From positions 1-64,000 of the forward strand of contig NZ_JACGWS010000002.1 of assembly GCF_014397005.1 (NCBI RefSeq): a stretch of DNA of 64,000 bases, written 5' to 3'. Position 1 is the first letter of the stretch. Each line of letters begins with the position of its first letter. Positions 52,221 through 61,660 of the stretch are shown piece after piece. Position numbers and translations under genes: made by a program. The stretch is from Kordia aestuariivivens. Its GTDB lineage: Bacteria; Bacteroidota; Bacteroidia; Flavobacteriales; Flavobacteriaceae. The notes under the pieces are model-generated. The model was not told the DNA's origin, did no database searches, and was given only the letters and a program-made list of their open reading frames with translations.

Positions 52221-52982
52221 TTAAGAATTCCATATTTTCCAAGCTTTTTCCGCTTGAAACTCTAACATTTTGTAGCCATTCGCAATTTGTGCGCCTTGTA
52301 AACGTCCGAGTTTTAGGAATGTAGTTTCTGATGGATTGTAGATTAAATCGAATAATAAAAAATCTTTAGAAACATATTTATACGGAATATCGGGACAGTC
52401 TTCAATTTTTGGATACGTACCCAAAGGCGTGCAATTCACAATAATTGAATGCGATTTCATGATTTTTTCGCTTAAATCATCATACGAAATCGATTTGCTG
52501 TTTTTTGGTTTTCTAGAAACGTATTTATATGGAATATTTAATTCTTCAAATACAAAAGCAATTGCTTTGGAAGCGCCACCAGTTCCTAAAATTAAGGCTC
52601 TTTTATGGTGATTTTGTAAGTGTGGTATGATTGATTTTTTGAAACCGTAACAATCGGTATTATATCCTGTTAGGCTTCCGTCTTCTTCAATTTTGATGGT
52701 GTTAACCGCGCCAATTTTTTTCGCTTTTTTGTGTAAGTTGTCCAAGTATGGAATTACAGCTTCTTTGTACGGAATGGTCACGTTCATTCCTTTGATATTA
52801 TCGTTTTCTTCAAAAATCTTAGGAAAATCTTGGATCGATGGAATGTCAAAATTTGTATACGAATGATCGTCTAGTTTCAAGGTTTTAAACTTGTCCGAGA
52901 AATAACCTCTAGAAAACGAGTACGCAATATGCTTTCCGAGCAGACCGAATAAATGTTTATATTTTTTTTGTTCGTTTTCCAT
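52221..52982 (-). CDS. aroE: Shikimate 5-dehydrogenase
   Basis: A 253-residue NADPH-dependent enzyme reducing 3-dehydroshikimate. It shows a flavobacterial substrate loop LLGKHIAYSFSRGYFSDKF in place of the common HSxSP form, GMNVTIPYKEAV (catalytic Lys), GAVNTI, GYNTDCYGF, the dinucleotide loop LGTGGASKAIAF and NCTPLGTYP. The start overlaps the DUF368 gene by 26 bases, indicating coupling. It is the only aromatic-pathway gene in the window. Confidence 0.95.
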   Translation of the reverse strand: MENEQKKYKHLFGLLGKHIAYSFSRGYFSDKFKTLKLDDHSYTNFDIPSIQDFPKIFEENDNIKGMNVTIPYKEAVIPYLDNLHKKAKKIGAVNTIKIEEDGSLTGYNTDCYGFKKSIIPHLQNHHKRALILGTGGASKAIAFVFEELNIPYKYVSRKPKNSKSISYDDLSEKIMKSHSIIVNCTPLGTYPKIEDCPDIPYKYVSKDFLLFDLIYNPSETTFLKLGRLQGAQIANGYKMLEFQAEKAWKIWNS

Positions 52983-53973
52983 ACCAATCTAAGGCTAATA
53001 CTATTGAAACTCCGATGAGAATATAAAATACGGCTATCCATGTTTCGCTTGCAGCAAGATCAGGAATGAGTCGTTTGTAATTTTGAATGATTTGTTTGCC
53101 GTTTGAATCTAGTAAAAATACACCTGCATCATCTGCTTTATAAATGGTTTCTTTCCATGGCCAAACCACGCCAAGCGAACCTGAAATAAATCCGATGATA
53201 ATTGCTGTTGTTACATTTTTATAATGTTTTAAAACGTAGTTTAAAAGATGTGATAAAGTCACCAATCCGACAGCAGAACCTGCTGTAAATACGGCTAATA
53301 TTTTTAAATCTCTAACGCGTTCGTGATTACTGGTAAAAGTAAAATCGCCACGCAACATATCTGCAAACGTATCGTATAATGCATTTACCGAATCGACTAA
53401 TAATAACACATAGTTTCCGAGTAGTATCAAAATAAACGAGCCAGAAAGTCCGGGTAAGGTCATTCCTGACACACTAATAATTCCGCATAGAAAGACAAAT
53501 GCTAAGTGATCGTTTTCTTTTGCAGGATTCATCAAGCTTATCGAAATTCCAACGGCAGCTCCGATGATAATACTCAATATGGTGGCGCGATTCCAATGGT
53601 TAAAATCTTTTGCGATGTAATATATGGAACCGAGAATCATCCCGAAAAAGGCAGACCAAACATAGAGTTCGTAATGCTGAATGAAATAATCGAGGATTTT
53701 GGAAACACTAAAGTAACTGATCAACATTCCGAGAATGAGCAATCCTAAAAACCGTCCATTGATGTATTGTGCGAAACTTTTAAACCGTCCGTTAAAGAGT
53801 AATTTGAATGCTTTTCCGTTAATGCGTTGCAACGAAAAGATAAATTCTTCATAGAAACCAGCTACAAACGCTACAATACCACCAGAAACTCCAGGAACTT
53901 TATTTGCTGCGCCCATCGCTAATCCTTTGACGACAAGTAAGATTTTATCTTTGAGCGTTCTTGTGCTTTCCAT
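52957..53973 (-). CDS. DUF368 undecaprenyl-phosphate translocase-like protein, copy 1
   Basis: A 338-residue membrane protein with about nine helices. It has the two inverted family motifs: GAANKVPGVSGGIVAFVAGFYEE near 22-44 and MTLPGLSGSFILILLGNYV. DUF368 proteins (PopT) have been shown in other bacteria to flip undecaprenyl phosphate back across the inner membrane for reuse in peptidoglycan and glycan assembly. It is 23 bases from a second copy and overlaps aroE. The carrier role is by family knowledge. Confidence 0.9.
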   Translation of the reverse strand: MESTRTLKDKILLVVKGLAMGAANKVPGVSGGIVAFVAGFYEEFIFSLQRINGKAFKLLFNGRFKSFAQYINGRFLGLLILGMLISYFSVSKILDYFIQHYELYVWSAFFGMILGSIYYIAKDFNHWNRATILSIIIGAAVGISISLMNPAKENDHLAFVFLCGIISVSGMTLPGLSGSFILILLGNYVLLLVDSVNALYDTFADMLRGDFTFTSNHERVRDLKILAVFTAGSAVGLVTLSHLLNYVLKHYKNVTTAIIIGFISGSLGVVWPWKETIYKADDAGVFLLDSNGKQIIQNYKRLIPDLAASETWIAVFYILIGVSIVLALDWYGKRTKKI

Positions 53974-53996
53974 GTAGTTTTATGCGTTATGCATTG

Positions 53997-54938
53997 CTAG
54001 TTTTTGTTTTTTCGCGTTGCGAATTTTTCCATTATAAAAATAGTCAGAAATCCGACAACCATCAACACAATTGCAAAAAGAAGTTTTGGATCTAAATTAT
54101 TTACCGTTTCAAAAGTGTTTGGCAAGATGCTTTTTCCATATACATTTACTTCTTCACCATGCGAATCAATACGTGTTCCCGTAATTATTTTCCAAGGCCA
54201 AATTTTGTTTAATGAACCTAAGATAAAGCCTGTTAATATGGCCAATGTTAGATTTTTATAGTTGTTAAATAACCATTTTAAGATTTTTGAGAATGATAAT
54301 AAACCAACGATTGCTCCAACGGCAAAAATTGCAATAGTTTTGAAATCTTTATTGTTTATGGCAGCCAACACAGGTTCGTACGCGCCCAAAAGCACTAAGA
54401 TAAACGCGCCTGAGATTCCGGGAAGAATCATAGCGCAAATTGCTAATGCGCCTGCTAAAAATATAAACCACGATGAACTGATACTTTGATCGCCACCTGG
54501 TAAGGTTGTAATGTAATAGGCTACAATCGCGCCAAGCGTAAAACCAAGAATCGTTTTCCAGTTCCAGTTTTCTATTTGTTTTCCGATGAATAGAATACTC
54601 GCAATCACTAATCCGAAGAAAAATGCCCATAATAATACAGGTTCAGTGTTCAGTAATGATTTAATGACTTTTGCAAGTGATAGAATACTGATTGCAATTC
54701 CGATCATCAATGCCAACAAAAAGTTACCATTTAGTTGCGTCCATGCAGCTTTGATTCCGTCTTTTTTGAGCGTTTTAAATAATCCAAGATTTACATTGTT
54801 GATCGATGTGATCAATTCTTCATAAATTCCAGAAATAAAGGCAATTGTTCCACCAGAAACACCAGGTACAACATCAGCTGCGCCCATGGCTAATCCTTTG
54901 AATGTAATTATTAAATAATCGAATAGACTTCTATTCAT
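53997..54938 (-). CDS. DUF368 undecaprenyl-phosphate translocase-like protein, copy 2
   Basis: A 313-residue DUF368 protein starting MNRSLFDYLIITFKG at the ATG 54936-54938; upstream codons are open but not family-like. It shows GAADVVPGVSGGTIAF and LPGISGAFILVLLGAY. It is 23 bases upstream of copy 1 on the same strand, so the two form a tandem pair. The copies differ in length and sequence, suggesting an old duplication with different control or substrate preference. Confidence 0.9.
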   Translation of the reverse strand: MNRSLFDYLIITFKGLAMGAADVVPGVSGGTIAFISGIYEELITSINNVNLGLFKTLKKDGIKAAWTQLNGNFLLALMIGIAISILSLAKVIKSLLNTEPVLLWAFFFGLVIASILFIGKQIENWNWKTILGFTLGAIVAYYITTLPGGDQSISSSWFIFLAGALAICAMILPGISGAFILVLLGAYEPVLAAINNKDFKTIAIFAVGAIVGLLSFSKILKWLFNNYKNLTLAILTGFILGSLNKIWPWKIITGTRIDSHGEEVNVYGKSILPNTFETVNNLDPKLLFAIVLMVVGFLTIFIMEKFATRKNKN

Positions 54939-55019
54939 GTGTAGCTTTGTTATGAGTTGTATATCGTTCAAAAGCAATTGTAAGTTGCTTGCGAATGCTA
55001 CACGCAAAAGTATGGAATT

Positions 55020-56426
55020 TTATGTGGACGATTTTTTAAATTCTGAAATAATATTTTTCACCGAAACACGCATAAAAACATTTGGAAAAAGCTGTTGAAA
55101 TTGCAAGTGCTGTTTGAAGTCGTTTCGCAGTGCATTTTTCAAGTGAAAAGTTCCTTTGTTTTGTTCACCTTGTGTGAAATAAATACCTGCCAATCGGTAT
55201 TCTATTTTTGCATGATCTGGATAGAATTCTAATGCTTGCAAAAGGACATGAACGCTGTTGCTGTATTCGCCTAAAAGCTTTAAGATATCTGCCCAAGCAA
55301 TCCACGTTGAAAGTTCGTAGTTTCCTAATTCCACCGTTTTTTGATACGCAATATCTGCTTCTTCATACAGTTGTAATGCTCTGTGAATTTCGGCACTGCG
55401 TTTCCAATACGCTACATTTTCAGTATCAATATTGATTGCTTTATTAATGTAATATAATGCTTTTTGAAAGTTTTCTTGCTTGATGTAATAATCTGTAATT
55501 GCAGTCCAACCTTTATCTAATAACGGATCTTCATGAACCGTTTTGTAGTAGAATTTTACAGCTAAATCTTTTTTGCCTAGTTTGTCATAACATTTTCCAA
55601 TACGCAAATACGCAAACGATGTTGGATCGTCTAACTCAAGTGTTATTTGATAGTTGTGAATTGCTTCTTCATATTCGCCTAATTTTTCAAGTACTTTTCC
55701 TTTTTCAAGATACGCACCAATAAAGCGATCATCGGCAATAATAGCAAAGTCAAAAGCTGCTAACGCTTCTATGAATAATTTTTTAGTGTAGTATTGTTTT
55801 CCTAGTTGATGCCAAGCTACTTCCGAATACGGATTTTTGTCAATGTAACTGTTTAAATAGTGTATTGCTCCATCAATATCTTCTAAAAATTCAAAGCAAT
55901 AGATAATATTGTATAAGGATGAATAATCGTCAAGATCAACTTCTACACATTTCATGAAGTACTTCTTTGCTTCTTTAAAATCATCAATAAACAAGTATTC
56001 CATCCCGATTAAAGAATTGACATCTGCGGTGTCATCCGAAAAGTCCAATGCCATTTTTAATAACTCAATAGCTTTGTAATGTTCGTCTCTTTTGGAAAAT
56101 ATATTTGCTTTCTGAATGTAGACTTCTGGATTTGTAGTTTCTAGAATGTATAGCTGATCTAGTATTTTTTCAGCTTCTTCTAGTTTATTTTCAAACACCA
56201 ATAGTTCAATATCCATGAGTTTTAAATTCACAGAACTTGGATGTTGTTCTAGTCCTATTTTGATGGCTTTTTTAGCTAGGCCAACCTTACCAGAATCTAA
56301 ATAGTGGTGGATGATATCTTCGAATTCAGCGGAATCAAAAAAGAAAACATTATTTGTTTTCAACATCGATTCAAACCTCGAAAGTGCAAAATTTTGATCT
56401 TCATTAGAGCTAAATAGCATAAGCAA
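55020..56426 (-). CDS. Tetratricopeptide repeat protein
   Basis: A 468-residue soluble protein made of about ten TPR units with little else. Typical units include YLFIDDFKEAKKYFMKCVEV and AWHQLGKQYYTKKLFIEALAAF. No signal peptide or membrane segment is seen, so it is cytoplasmic. It lies 81 bases upstream of the DUF368 pair on the same strand and is probably co-transcribed. Partner proteins are unknown. Confidence 0.9.
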   Translation of the reverse strand: MLMLFSSNEDQNFALSRFESMLKTNNVFFFDSAEFEDIIHHYLDSGKVGLAKKAIKIGLEQHPSSVNLKLMDIELLVFENKLEEAEKILDQLYILETTNPEVYIQKANIFSKRDEHYKAIELLKMALDFSDDTADVNSLIGMEYLFIDDFKEAKKYFMKCVEVDLDDYSSLYNIIYCFEFLEDIDGAIHYLNSYIDKNPYSEVAWHQLGKQYYTKKLFIEALAAFDFAIIADDRFIGAYLEKGKVLEKLGEYEEAIHNYQITLELDDPTSFAYLRIGKCYDKLGKKDLAVKFYYKTVHEDPLLDKGWTAITDYYIKQENFQKALYYINKAINIDTENVAYWKRSAEIHRALQLYEEADIAYQKTVELGNYELSTWIAWADILKLLGEYSNSVHVLLQALEFYPDHAKIEYRLAGIYFTQGEQNKGTFHLKNALRNDFKQHLQFQQLFPNVFMRVSVKNIISEFKKSST

Positions 56427-56619
56427 TACGTGCTTTTAGATTTCTATTACATTAAATGTAGTCGATGAAAGTGTTGTTTTGTTGACTTAGCGTCAATTGT
56501 TTTCAACAAAGTAATCAACAACTTGTAATTGTTGTCTGTTAGACAATTGTTTGATTGTTAGGTGGTTATTTTTGTTAGCGGAAGGTTTTGTTGGTATTAA
56601 GAACGAATATCTATGATAT

Positions 56620-57801
56620 TTAGTCTTTAATCTTTCGTAAAACTTTCATAATTATAGCACAACCTTGCTTTATTTCTTCGTTTGAAATGGTTAATGGTGG
56701 CGTTATTCGGACTGCTTTTGGCTCAAATAATAGCCAAAAAAGAATCAAACCTTCTTCTAAGCAACCTAAAATTATTTGATTGGCGATGTCTGCATTTTTC
56801 ACAATTAAAGAGAGCATTAATCCTTTTCCGCGAATTTCTTCAATGTATTCGTGTTGTAATAATTCTCTAAATAATGCTTCCTTTGCAATAGTTTGCGTCA
56901 TTAAATTACTGTCAACAATCTCCTTTAAGGTTGCCAAAGAAGCCGCCGCAATTACTGGATGACCACCAAACGTAGTGATATGTCCAAGTTTTGGCTGATC
57001 TTGTAACGCGTCCATTAGTGTTGCAGAAGACGTAAATGCGCCAACGGGCATTCCGCCGCCCATTCCTTTTCCCATCACTACAATATCGGGTACAACATCA
57101 TAGTGTTGAAAACCAAATAGTTTTCCTGTACGACCAAATCCGGGTTGAATTTCATCTAATATGAGCAATGCACCCACTGCTTCGCAACGTTGCTTTACTT
57201 TTTTTAAATAGTTATTTGTGGGAACAATAAATCCTGCGCCACCTTGAATGGTTTCTAAGATTACACCAGCCGTTTTTGTAGTAATCTTTTCTATATCTGC
57301 TTCCTTATTGAACTCAATAAAATGTACATCGGGCAATAACGGTCTGAATGCTTGTTTGCGTTCTTCAAAACCCATAACGCTCATCGCGCCTTGTGTATTT
57401 CCATGATACGCATGATTGGCAGCAATGAGTTCTGAACGACCTGTATAGCGTTTGGCAAGTTTCAATGCGCCTTCAATAGCTTCTGTTCCTGAGTTGGTTA
57501 GGTATGTTTTTTCTAACGGATCGGGCAATTGAGCGGCTAATAATTTTGTCAATTCTACGGCAGATTTTTGAACAAATTCTCCATACACCATTACGTGCAA
57601 GTACTGATCAAGCTGATCTTTGATCGCGTTGACAACTCTTGGATGTCTGTGTCCCAAACTACACGCAGAAACGCCAGCTACAAAATCTAAATATTCTTTA
57701 TTATTTGTATCATAGATGTGACTTCCTTCCGCATGTGAGATCTCCATCGCAAGTGGATGTGGGGTTGTTTGTGCTTGATATGTGAAAAAATCTTTCTTCA
57801 T
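56620..57801 (-). CDS. Class III aminotransferase (acetylornithine/ornithine type)
   Basis: A 393-residue PLP enzyme of the class III family. It shows NSGTEAIEGALKLAKRYTGR near 105-124, a YHGNTQGAMS loop, LILDEIQPGFGRTGKLF (PLP-binding Asp) and VMGKGMGGGMPVGAF with the catalytic Lys. It fits the acetylornithine aminotransferase/ornithine type, but without arginine genes nearby the substrate is open. It stands between the TPR and astacin genes. Confidence 0.92.
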   Translation of the reverse strand: MKKDFFTYQAQTTPHPLAMEISHAEGSHIYDTNNKEYLDFVAGVSACSLGHRHPRVVNAIKDQLDQYLHVMVYGEFVQKSAVELTKLLAAQLPDPLEKTYLTNSGTEAIEGALKLAKRYTGRSELIAANHAYHGNTQGAMSVMGFEERKQAFRPLLPDVHFIEFNKEADIEKITTKTAGVILETIQGGAGFIVPTNNYLKKVKQRCEAVGALLILDEIQPGFGRTGKLFGFQHYDVVPDIVVMGKGMGGGMPVGAFTSSATLMDALQDQPKLGHITTFGGHPVIAAASLATLKEIVDSNLMTQTIAKEALFRELLQHEYIEEIRGKGLMLSLIVKNADIANQIILGCLEEGLILFWLLFEPKAVRITPPLTISNEEIKQGCAIIMKVLRKIKD

Positions 57802-57812
57802 AAATTGAAATG

Positions 57813-57820
57813 CAAAGATA
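57813..57820 (-). promoter_or_regulatory. -7 element of the aminotransferase gene
   Basis: Minus-strand TATCTTTG fits TAnnTTTG, 12 bases upstream of the ATG, so the leader would be very short. Confidence 0.5.
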
Positions 57821-57914
57821 CGAAGTTAATTGCTGAGAATGTTTGCTTTTGTTTGTTGGATTTCTGTGTTTGCAGTTTGTATATTAAAATTTTGATAGGA
57901 TTATATTTTTAACA

Positions 57915-57949
57915 AAAAAAGAGCAATACGTTGTGTATTACTCTTTTTT
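57915..57949 (-). terminator. Terminator of the astacin gene
   Basis: AAAAAAGAGCAATAC (57915-57929) pairs with GTATTACTCTTTTTT (57935-57949) with one G-T pair; a T run follows on the minus strand. It lies about 30 bases past the stop. Confidence 0.85.
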
Positions 57950-57979
57950 GAGAACTTATGATTTTGTTTGTGATTTACT

Positions 57980-59377
57980 TTACAGAGGAGTTTGTCCGCC
58001 ACCACCATTTGGATTACAATCTGTCGGAATATGCTTGGTGTAATAACTTGTTACTCCACAGGCATTTCTAGTTCTTACTTTTACAGTAAATCCATAAGGT
58101 CCGTCAATTGGGTCCACAAATATTGTAGAAGAAGTTCCTGAGTATGTGTTACTTCCGCCTGTATTTGGAATAACAATCGTTCCGCCAGAAACTTGCCAAT
58201 CATAGGTTTCTACACCACTAAAAGCATCTACACTAATTTCTCCCATGGTGCAACCAAATCGAGTAACGTGAAGTAATCTCGTTGGTGTTTCTGGATTTCC
58301 GATCCATACATTCTTAGTTGTGATTAATCCGTTCATGTTAGATCTTATCCAACCACTCTGACTGCTATTTGGGTTAATAGCACTTACAGTAATGGAAGTA
58401 TTATTGCTACTTATAATTTGTAAATTATTAGAAACAGTCCAAACAGGAGGCGTTGGTACAAATGTATCTAAGGTATATGTTTGATTAGAAGAACAGATTG
58501 TGTTTGCTCCGTTAATATTTGGACGGTCATACATAAAGCTTGCCGCTTCAATATCTCCATTAGATAATGCTGTTCTTTGTATATTAAAAGTTGAGCCATC
58601 TAATCGAGTAATTGTAGGTAATCCATTGTCACTAAAGAAAAATGATCCGTACATCATAATTGATCCAAAGTCAAAAGGTCCAAATTCGAAACCATTCATT
58701 CCGCGATCTACGTACGTTTCAAAGTTCTGATCTCTTCCACTTTCTATATTATTCCAATTGATAATAATATCGTCATTCCTATCTGCGCGTTGTTGCTCGT
58801 GAAAAAGCCCGAGTGCGTGCCCAATTTCGTGAATCGTATTTCCAGTGGAGCATCCAGCAGCCAAGTTGATTCTTTGTCGTCCTCCAATCATTCCAAGTGA
58901 AGAGCTACATCCGCGCCCTACAACAAATTCAATATAGTTAGATTGATTGGTTCGTTGTGTAAACTGTAAGGAAGGTACATTCGCTTCCCAATGTGCAATA
59001 GCATCTGTCACGCGCGCCTGATTTGGAAGGTTACTTGCAATTGTAAAGAATACTTGTCCATTAGGCCATTTATCTGCGTAATTTGATAAGCCTGTTCGTT
59101 TGGAATCATCAGATGTGCGTAGTTTTTCTACCTGTTTGGGAGTTAAAATCATATCGCCGCCCCAAACATATTCATTATTAATATAACTTATAGTTATGGG
59201 ATTTTGTGATTTTGAATTTAGAATAATAGTTTCTCCTATATCATCTGGATATGCCAGTTCGGCAGTAATAGTTGATGTGTTTTCATAGTTTTCTGTAGTG
59301 CTCACTTCGTCTAAATCTTTTGAACAACTCAAAAGTAATAGCGCAAAAGTGCCGAGTAATAACTTTTTTCGTAACAT
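57980..59377 (-). CDS. Astacin-like (M12A) metalloprotease lipoprotein
   Basis: A 465-residue lipoprotein: the ATG at 59375-59377 gives MLRKKLLLGTFALLLLSC with the lipobox Cys at 18. A zinc protease domain covers about 100-290, with the astacin motif HEIGHALGLFHE (183-194) and the Met-turn SIMMY (about 239-243). A C-terminal beta domain of about 170 residues (NTICSSNQTYTLD and three further Cys) may bind substrate. Such enzymes digest proteins outside the cell. It is a single gene with its own promoter and terminator. Confidence 0.93.
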   Translation of the reverse strand: MLRKKLLLGTFALLLLSCSKDLDEVSTTENYENTSTITAELAYPDDIGETIILNSKSQNPITISYINNEYVWGGDMILTPKQVEKLRTSDDSKRTGLSNYADKWPNGQVFFTIASNLPNQARVTDAIAHWEANVPSLQFTQRTNQSNYIEFVVGRGCSSSLGMIGGRQRINLAAGCSTGNTIHEIGHALGLFHEQQRADRNDDIIINWNNIESGRDQNFETYVDRGMNGFEFGPFDFGSIMMYGSFFFSDNGLPTITRLDGSTFNIQRTALSNGDIEAASFMYDRPNINGANTICSSNQTYTLDTFVPTPPVWTVSNNLQIISSNNTSITVSAINPNSSQSGWIRSNMNGLITTKNVWIGNPETPTRLLHVTRFGCTMGEISVDAFSGVETYDWQVSGGTIVIPNTGGSNTYSGTSSTIFVDPIDGPYGFTVKVRTRNACGVTSYYTKHIPTDCNPNGGGGQTPL

Positions 59378-59398
59378 AATTATTTTTTTTTGGTTACT

Positions 59399-59406
59399 CA
59401 AAATTA
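59399..59406 (-). promoter_or_regulatory. -7 element of the astacin gene
   Basis: Minus-strand TAATTTTG fits TAnnTTTG, 22 bases upstream of the ATG. Confidence 0.45.
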
Positions 59407-59597
59407 AAACAAAGCGTTTCTTGGAGATTATGGGTTTTTGCTAAAATTTTTATAGGAAAACATGAAATTTTTAGGGTATAAACGATTGATTTTACAGATT
59501 TTTTAATAAAATTCTGTAATAGAAGTAATGTATTGCCGTTGTTTTGGCTATTTTCTATCGAAAATAACTTGTTGAAGTGATGTTTTATTTAATCTTG

Positions 59598-59660
59598 TCT
59601 AACAAGTCTAACAAGTCTAACAAGTCTAACAAGTCTAATAAATCTAATAAGTCTAACAAG
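59598..59660. repeat. Tandem 9-base repeat TCTAACAAG, array 3
   Basis: Seven 9-base units, mostly perfect, with two TCTAATAAG-like variants, end exactly at the base before the stop of the OstA-like gene. It is the same unit as in arrays 1 and 2. Confidence 0.85.
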
Positions 59661-61379
59661 CTATTGCTCTTTCAATTTGCCTTTCGCTTTCTTCTGCGCG
59701 ACAAATTTCTTCTTTTCGGCAGCTCTGTTCTTTTTTTCAGGAGGAACTGTGCTTATGGTAGATTTGAAGATTTCTTTATCAGGATCTTTTTCTTCTTCCA
59801 ACGGATCCATGGCATTGTTCAAACCTCTAATAACAGGCAAGACTAAGTTTTTATCGTCTTCGTCAAAAATATCATCTTTGGAAAGCATACGTTCGTCGCC
59901 ACGCCAAATAAATCCACGGAGTTTTCGGGCGTTTTTTGGTAAATCTTTATCAGGATAAATCACGCCATCAGGTCGTGTAAAAAAGGTAATGTCTTCTATT
60001 TGATTCTCGTTTAACGTCAGATTGATCGCGCTACAAATCGTTTTATCAATTCCGATAAATTCATTTTTGTCATTATACATATAATAGACAACTTCGGTAT
60101 TTTTGACAACATCTACTTCGCGCAGTTTATTTTCTTCAAACTTGCCGTATAGATTCAATCCTTTTACCTGATTATACCCTTCGCCAAGCGTATCTTTACT
60201 AACAATAAAAGCATTGTTAATTACTTTGAGTGAATCTAATTTTTCTGTTTTTACGTTTGAAATCAAGAAAATTGTATCACCTGTCATTTGACTTTCGCCG
60301 TTCCACATAATAGGTTTGCGAATCATTTTTGTAATTCCTGATTTGTTATCAGCAAATAAAGAATCACATTTTCCGCTCATGTCCGTTTTAAAAAACTTCA
60401 CATTATAATAAGCGCGAATCACTCTATTGTCATCCGGACCAGTGACTAATAAGCGATCTCCGTGAATGTACATCGAATCTGTTTCCACCAAACTAATCGC
60501 AACGGCGCGTTTGGTAATAAATGCAGAATCTTTTGCTTTGTACACTTCGCCATAATGTCCTTTTAAGATCATTTTATTGATCGTATCCGTAATTTTTATA
60601 TTGTTCGTCGCAGAGGCAAATTCATTGCTTTTTTCAAAGTATAAACTATCTCCATTAATGATTCGGTTGTCGTAATCAATCCGTGATTTTTTTACAAAAT
60701 AGCCTTTTTCTGTAACCGTATTGTAAAATCCGCGTTCGCAATACACTGTATAATCTTCTCCTTTTATGGTTGATGGACCATACATATACGCATGTTTGGA
60801 ATCGGTATAATAATCCAATTGGGCAGAATCTACTGTGTATTCAGGATTGGTAATGTTTACTTCTTTTAAGAACTGATATTTATTTTTTTCCATGAAATAA
60901 CGTCCTTCAATACTTTTTAAAACTGTTGCACTATCTTTTACAATACCGCCAGTATCAAAATACGCTTCTTGTGCGTTTCTGTCAAAATATAAGGTATCTG
61001 TAGACAGCGTCATGTCCGTATTTTGCAAACGTACATTTCGTTTGGAAACGGCAAATTTTGTATCGCCATCATATTCAATGTATTCGCTAGACATTTCGAC
61101 AGAATCACCTTGTTGAATGAAGACATTTCCGTATGCTTTTACCCAATTTCGATCTTGAAATAAAACCGCTCTGTCGCACCATAAATCCATTCCTTCGTGT
61201 TCAAAACGAACTTGTCCTGTTTCGGTTTTAGAAAAGATTTTTGCGCCAGGATATTTATTCTCGTTCACGTTCAAATTTCCTCCATATACAATCTTAATCA
61301 CAGTTTTTTTATCTTCTGGATTTTGAGTTTGAGAAAACGAAACTTGTGCTAAAAATAATAAGATGAATAGTTTCTTCAT
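59661..61379 (-). CDS. OstA-like (LptA/LptD-domain) outer-membrane transport protein
   Basis: A 572-residue exported protein. The ATG at 61377-61379 gives a signal peptide, KKLFILLFLAQVSFSQ. The mature part has repeated beta strands of the OstA/LptA type, seen as evenly spaced motifs such as WVKAYGNVFIQQGDSVEMSS and EYIEYDGDTKF. The end is basic (EKKKFVAQKKAKGKLKEQ). The family carries LPS between the membranes. It is divergent from parA, the usual flavobacterial order. Confidence 0.9.
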   Translation of the reverse strand: MKKLFILLFLAQVSFSQTQNPEDKKTVIKIVYGGNLNVNENKYPGAKIFSKTETGQVRFEHEGMDLWCDRAVLFQDRNWVKAYGNVFIQQGDSVEMSSEYIEYDGDTKFAVSKRNVRLQNTDMTLSTDTLYFDRNAQEAYFDTGGIVKDSATVLKSIEGRYFMEKNKYQFLKEVNITNPEYTVDSAQLDYYTDSKHAYMYGPSTIKGEDYTVYCERGFYNTVTEKGYFVKKSRIDYDNRIINGDSLYFEKSNEFASATNNIKITDTINKMILKGHYGEVYKAKDSAFITKRAVAISLVETDSMYIHGDRLLVTGPDDNRVIRAYYNVKFFKTDMSGKCDSLFADNKSGITKMIRKPIMWNGESQMTGDTIFLISNVKTEKLDSLKVINNAFIVSKDTLGEGYNQVKGLNLYGKFEENKLREVDVVKNTEVVYYMYNDKNEFIGIDKTICSAINLTLNENQIEDITFFTRPDGVIYPDKDLPKNARKLRGFIWRGDERMLSKDDIFDEDDKNLVLPVIRGLNNAMDPLEEEKDPDKEIFKSTISTVPPEKKNRAAEKKKFVAQKKAKGKLKEQ

Positions 61380-61660
61380 AAAAGCATTAACTACGAATGA
61401 CAATTGCGCGGACACAACTGTTAAATTTTCGACCAAAAATAATCTTTTTTGCATGTAAAGTTTATAATTTATGACTTTTTAACTTGTGAATGATACACTT
61501 TAATATGCTGATTCCTTAATTTTTCTAGTATTCCCGTGGATTTAGCGTTCATTTTGATGGTTTTCATATTTAACGAAAGATTATCATAGTTGTTAATAAT
61601 TTTCATTTCATTAACTCAATAATAATTGTATTTTTATCGCTTAAAATCCTCAAACAAAAC

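Noticed and set aside
61380-61660. parS site or origin near parA/parB.
   Set aside because: The divergent region holds no GTTTCACGTGAAAC-like palindrome and no DnaA-box cluster that I could see.
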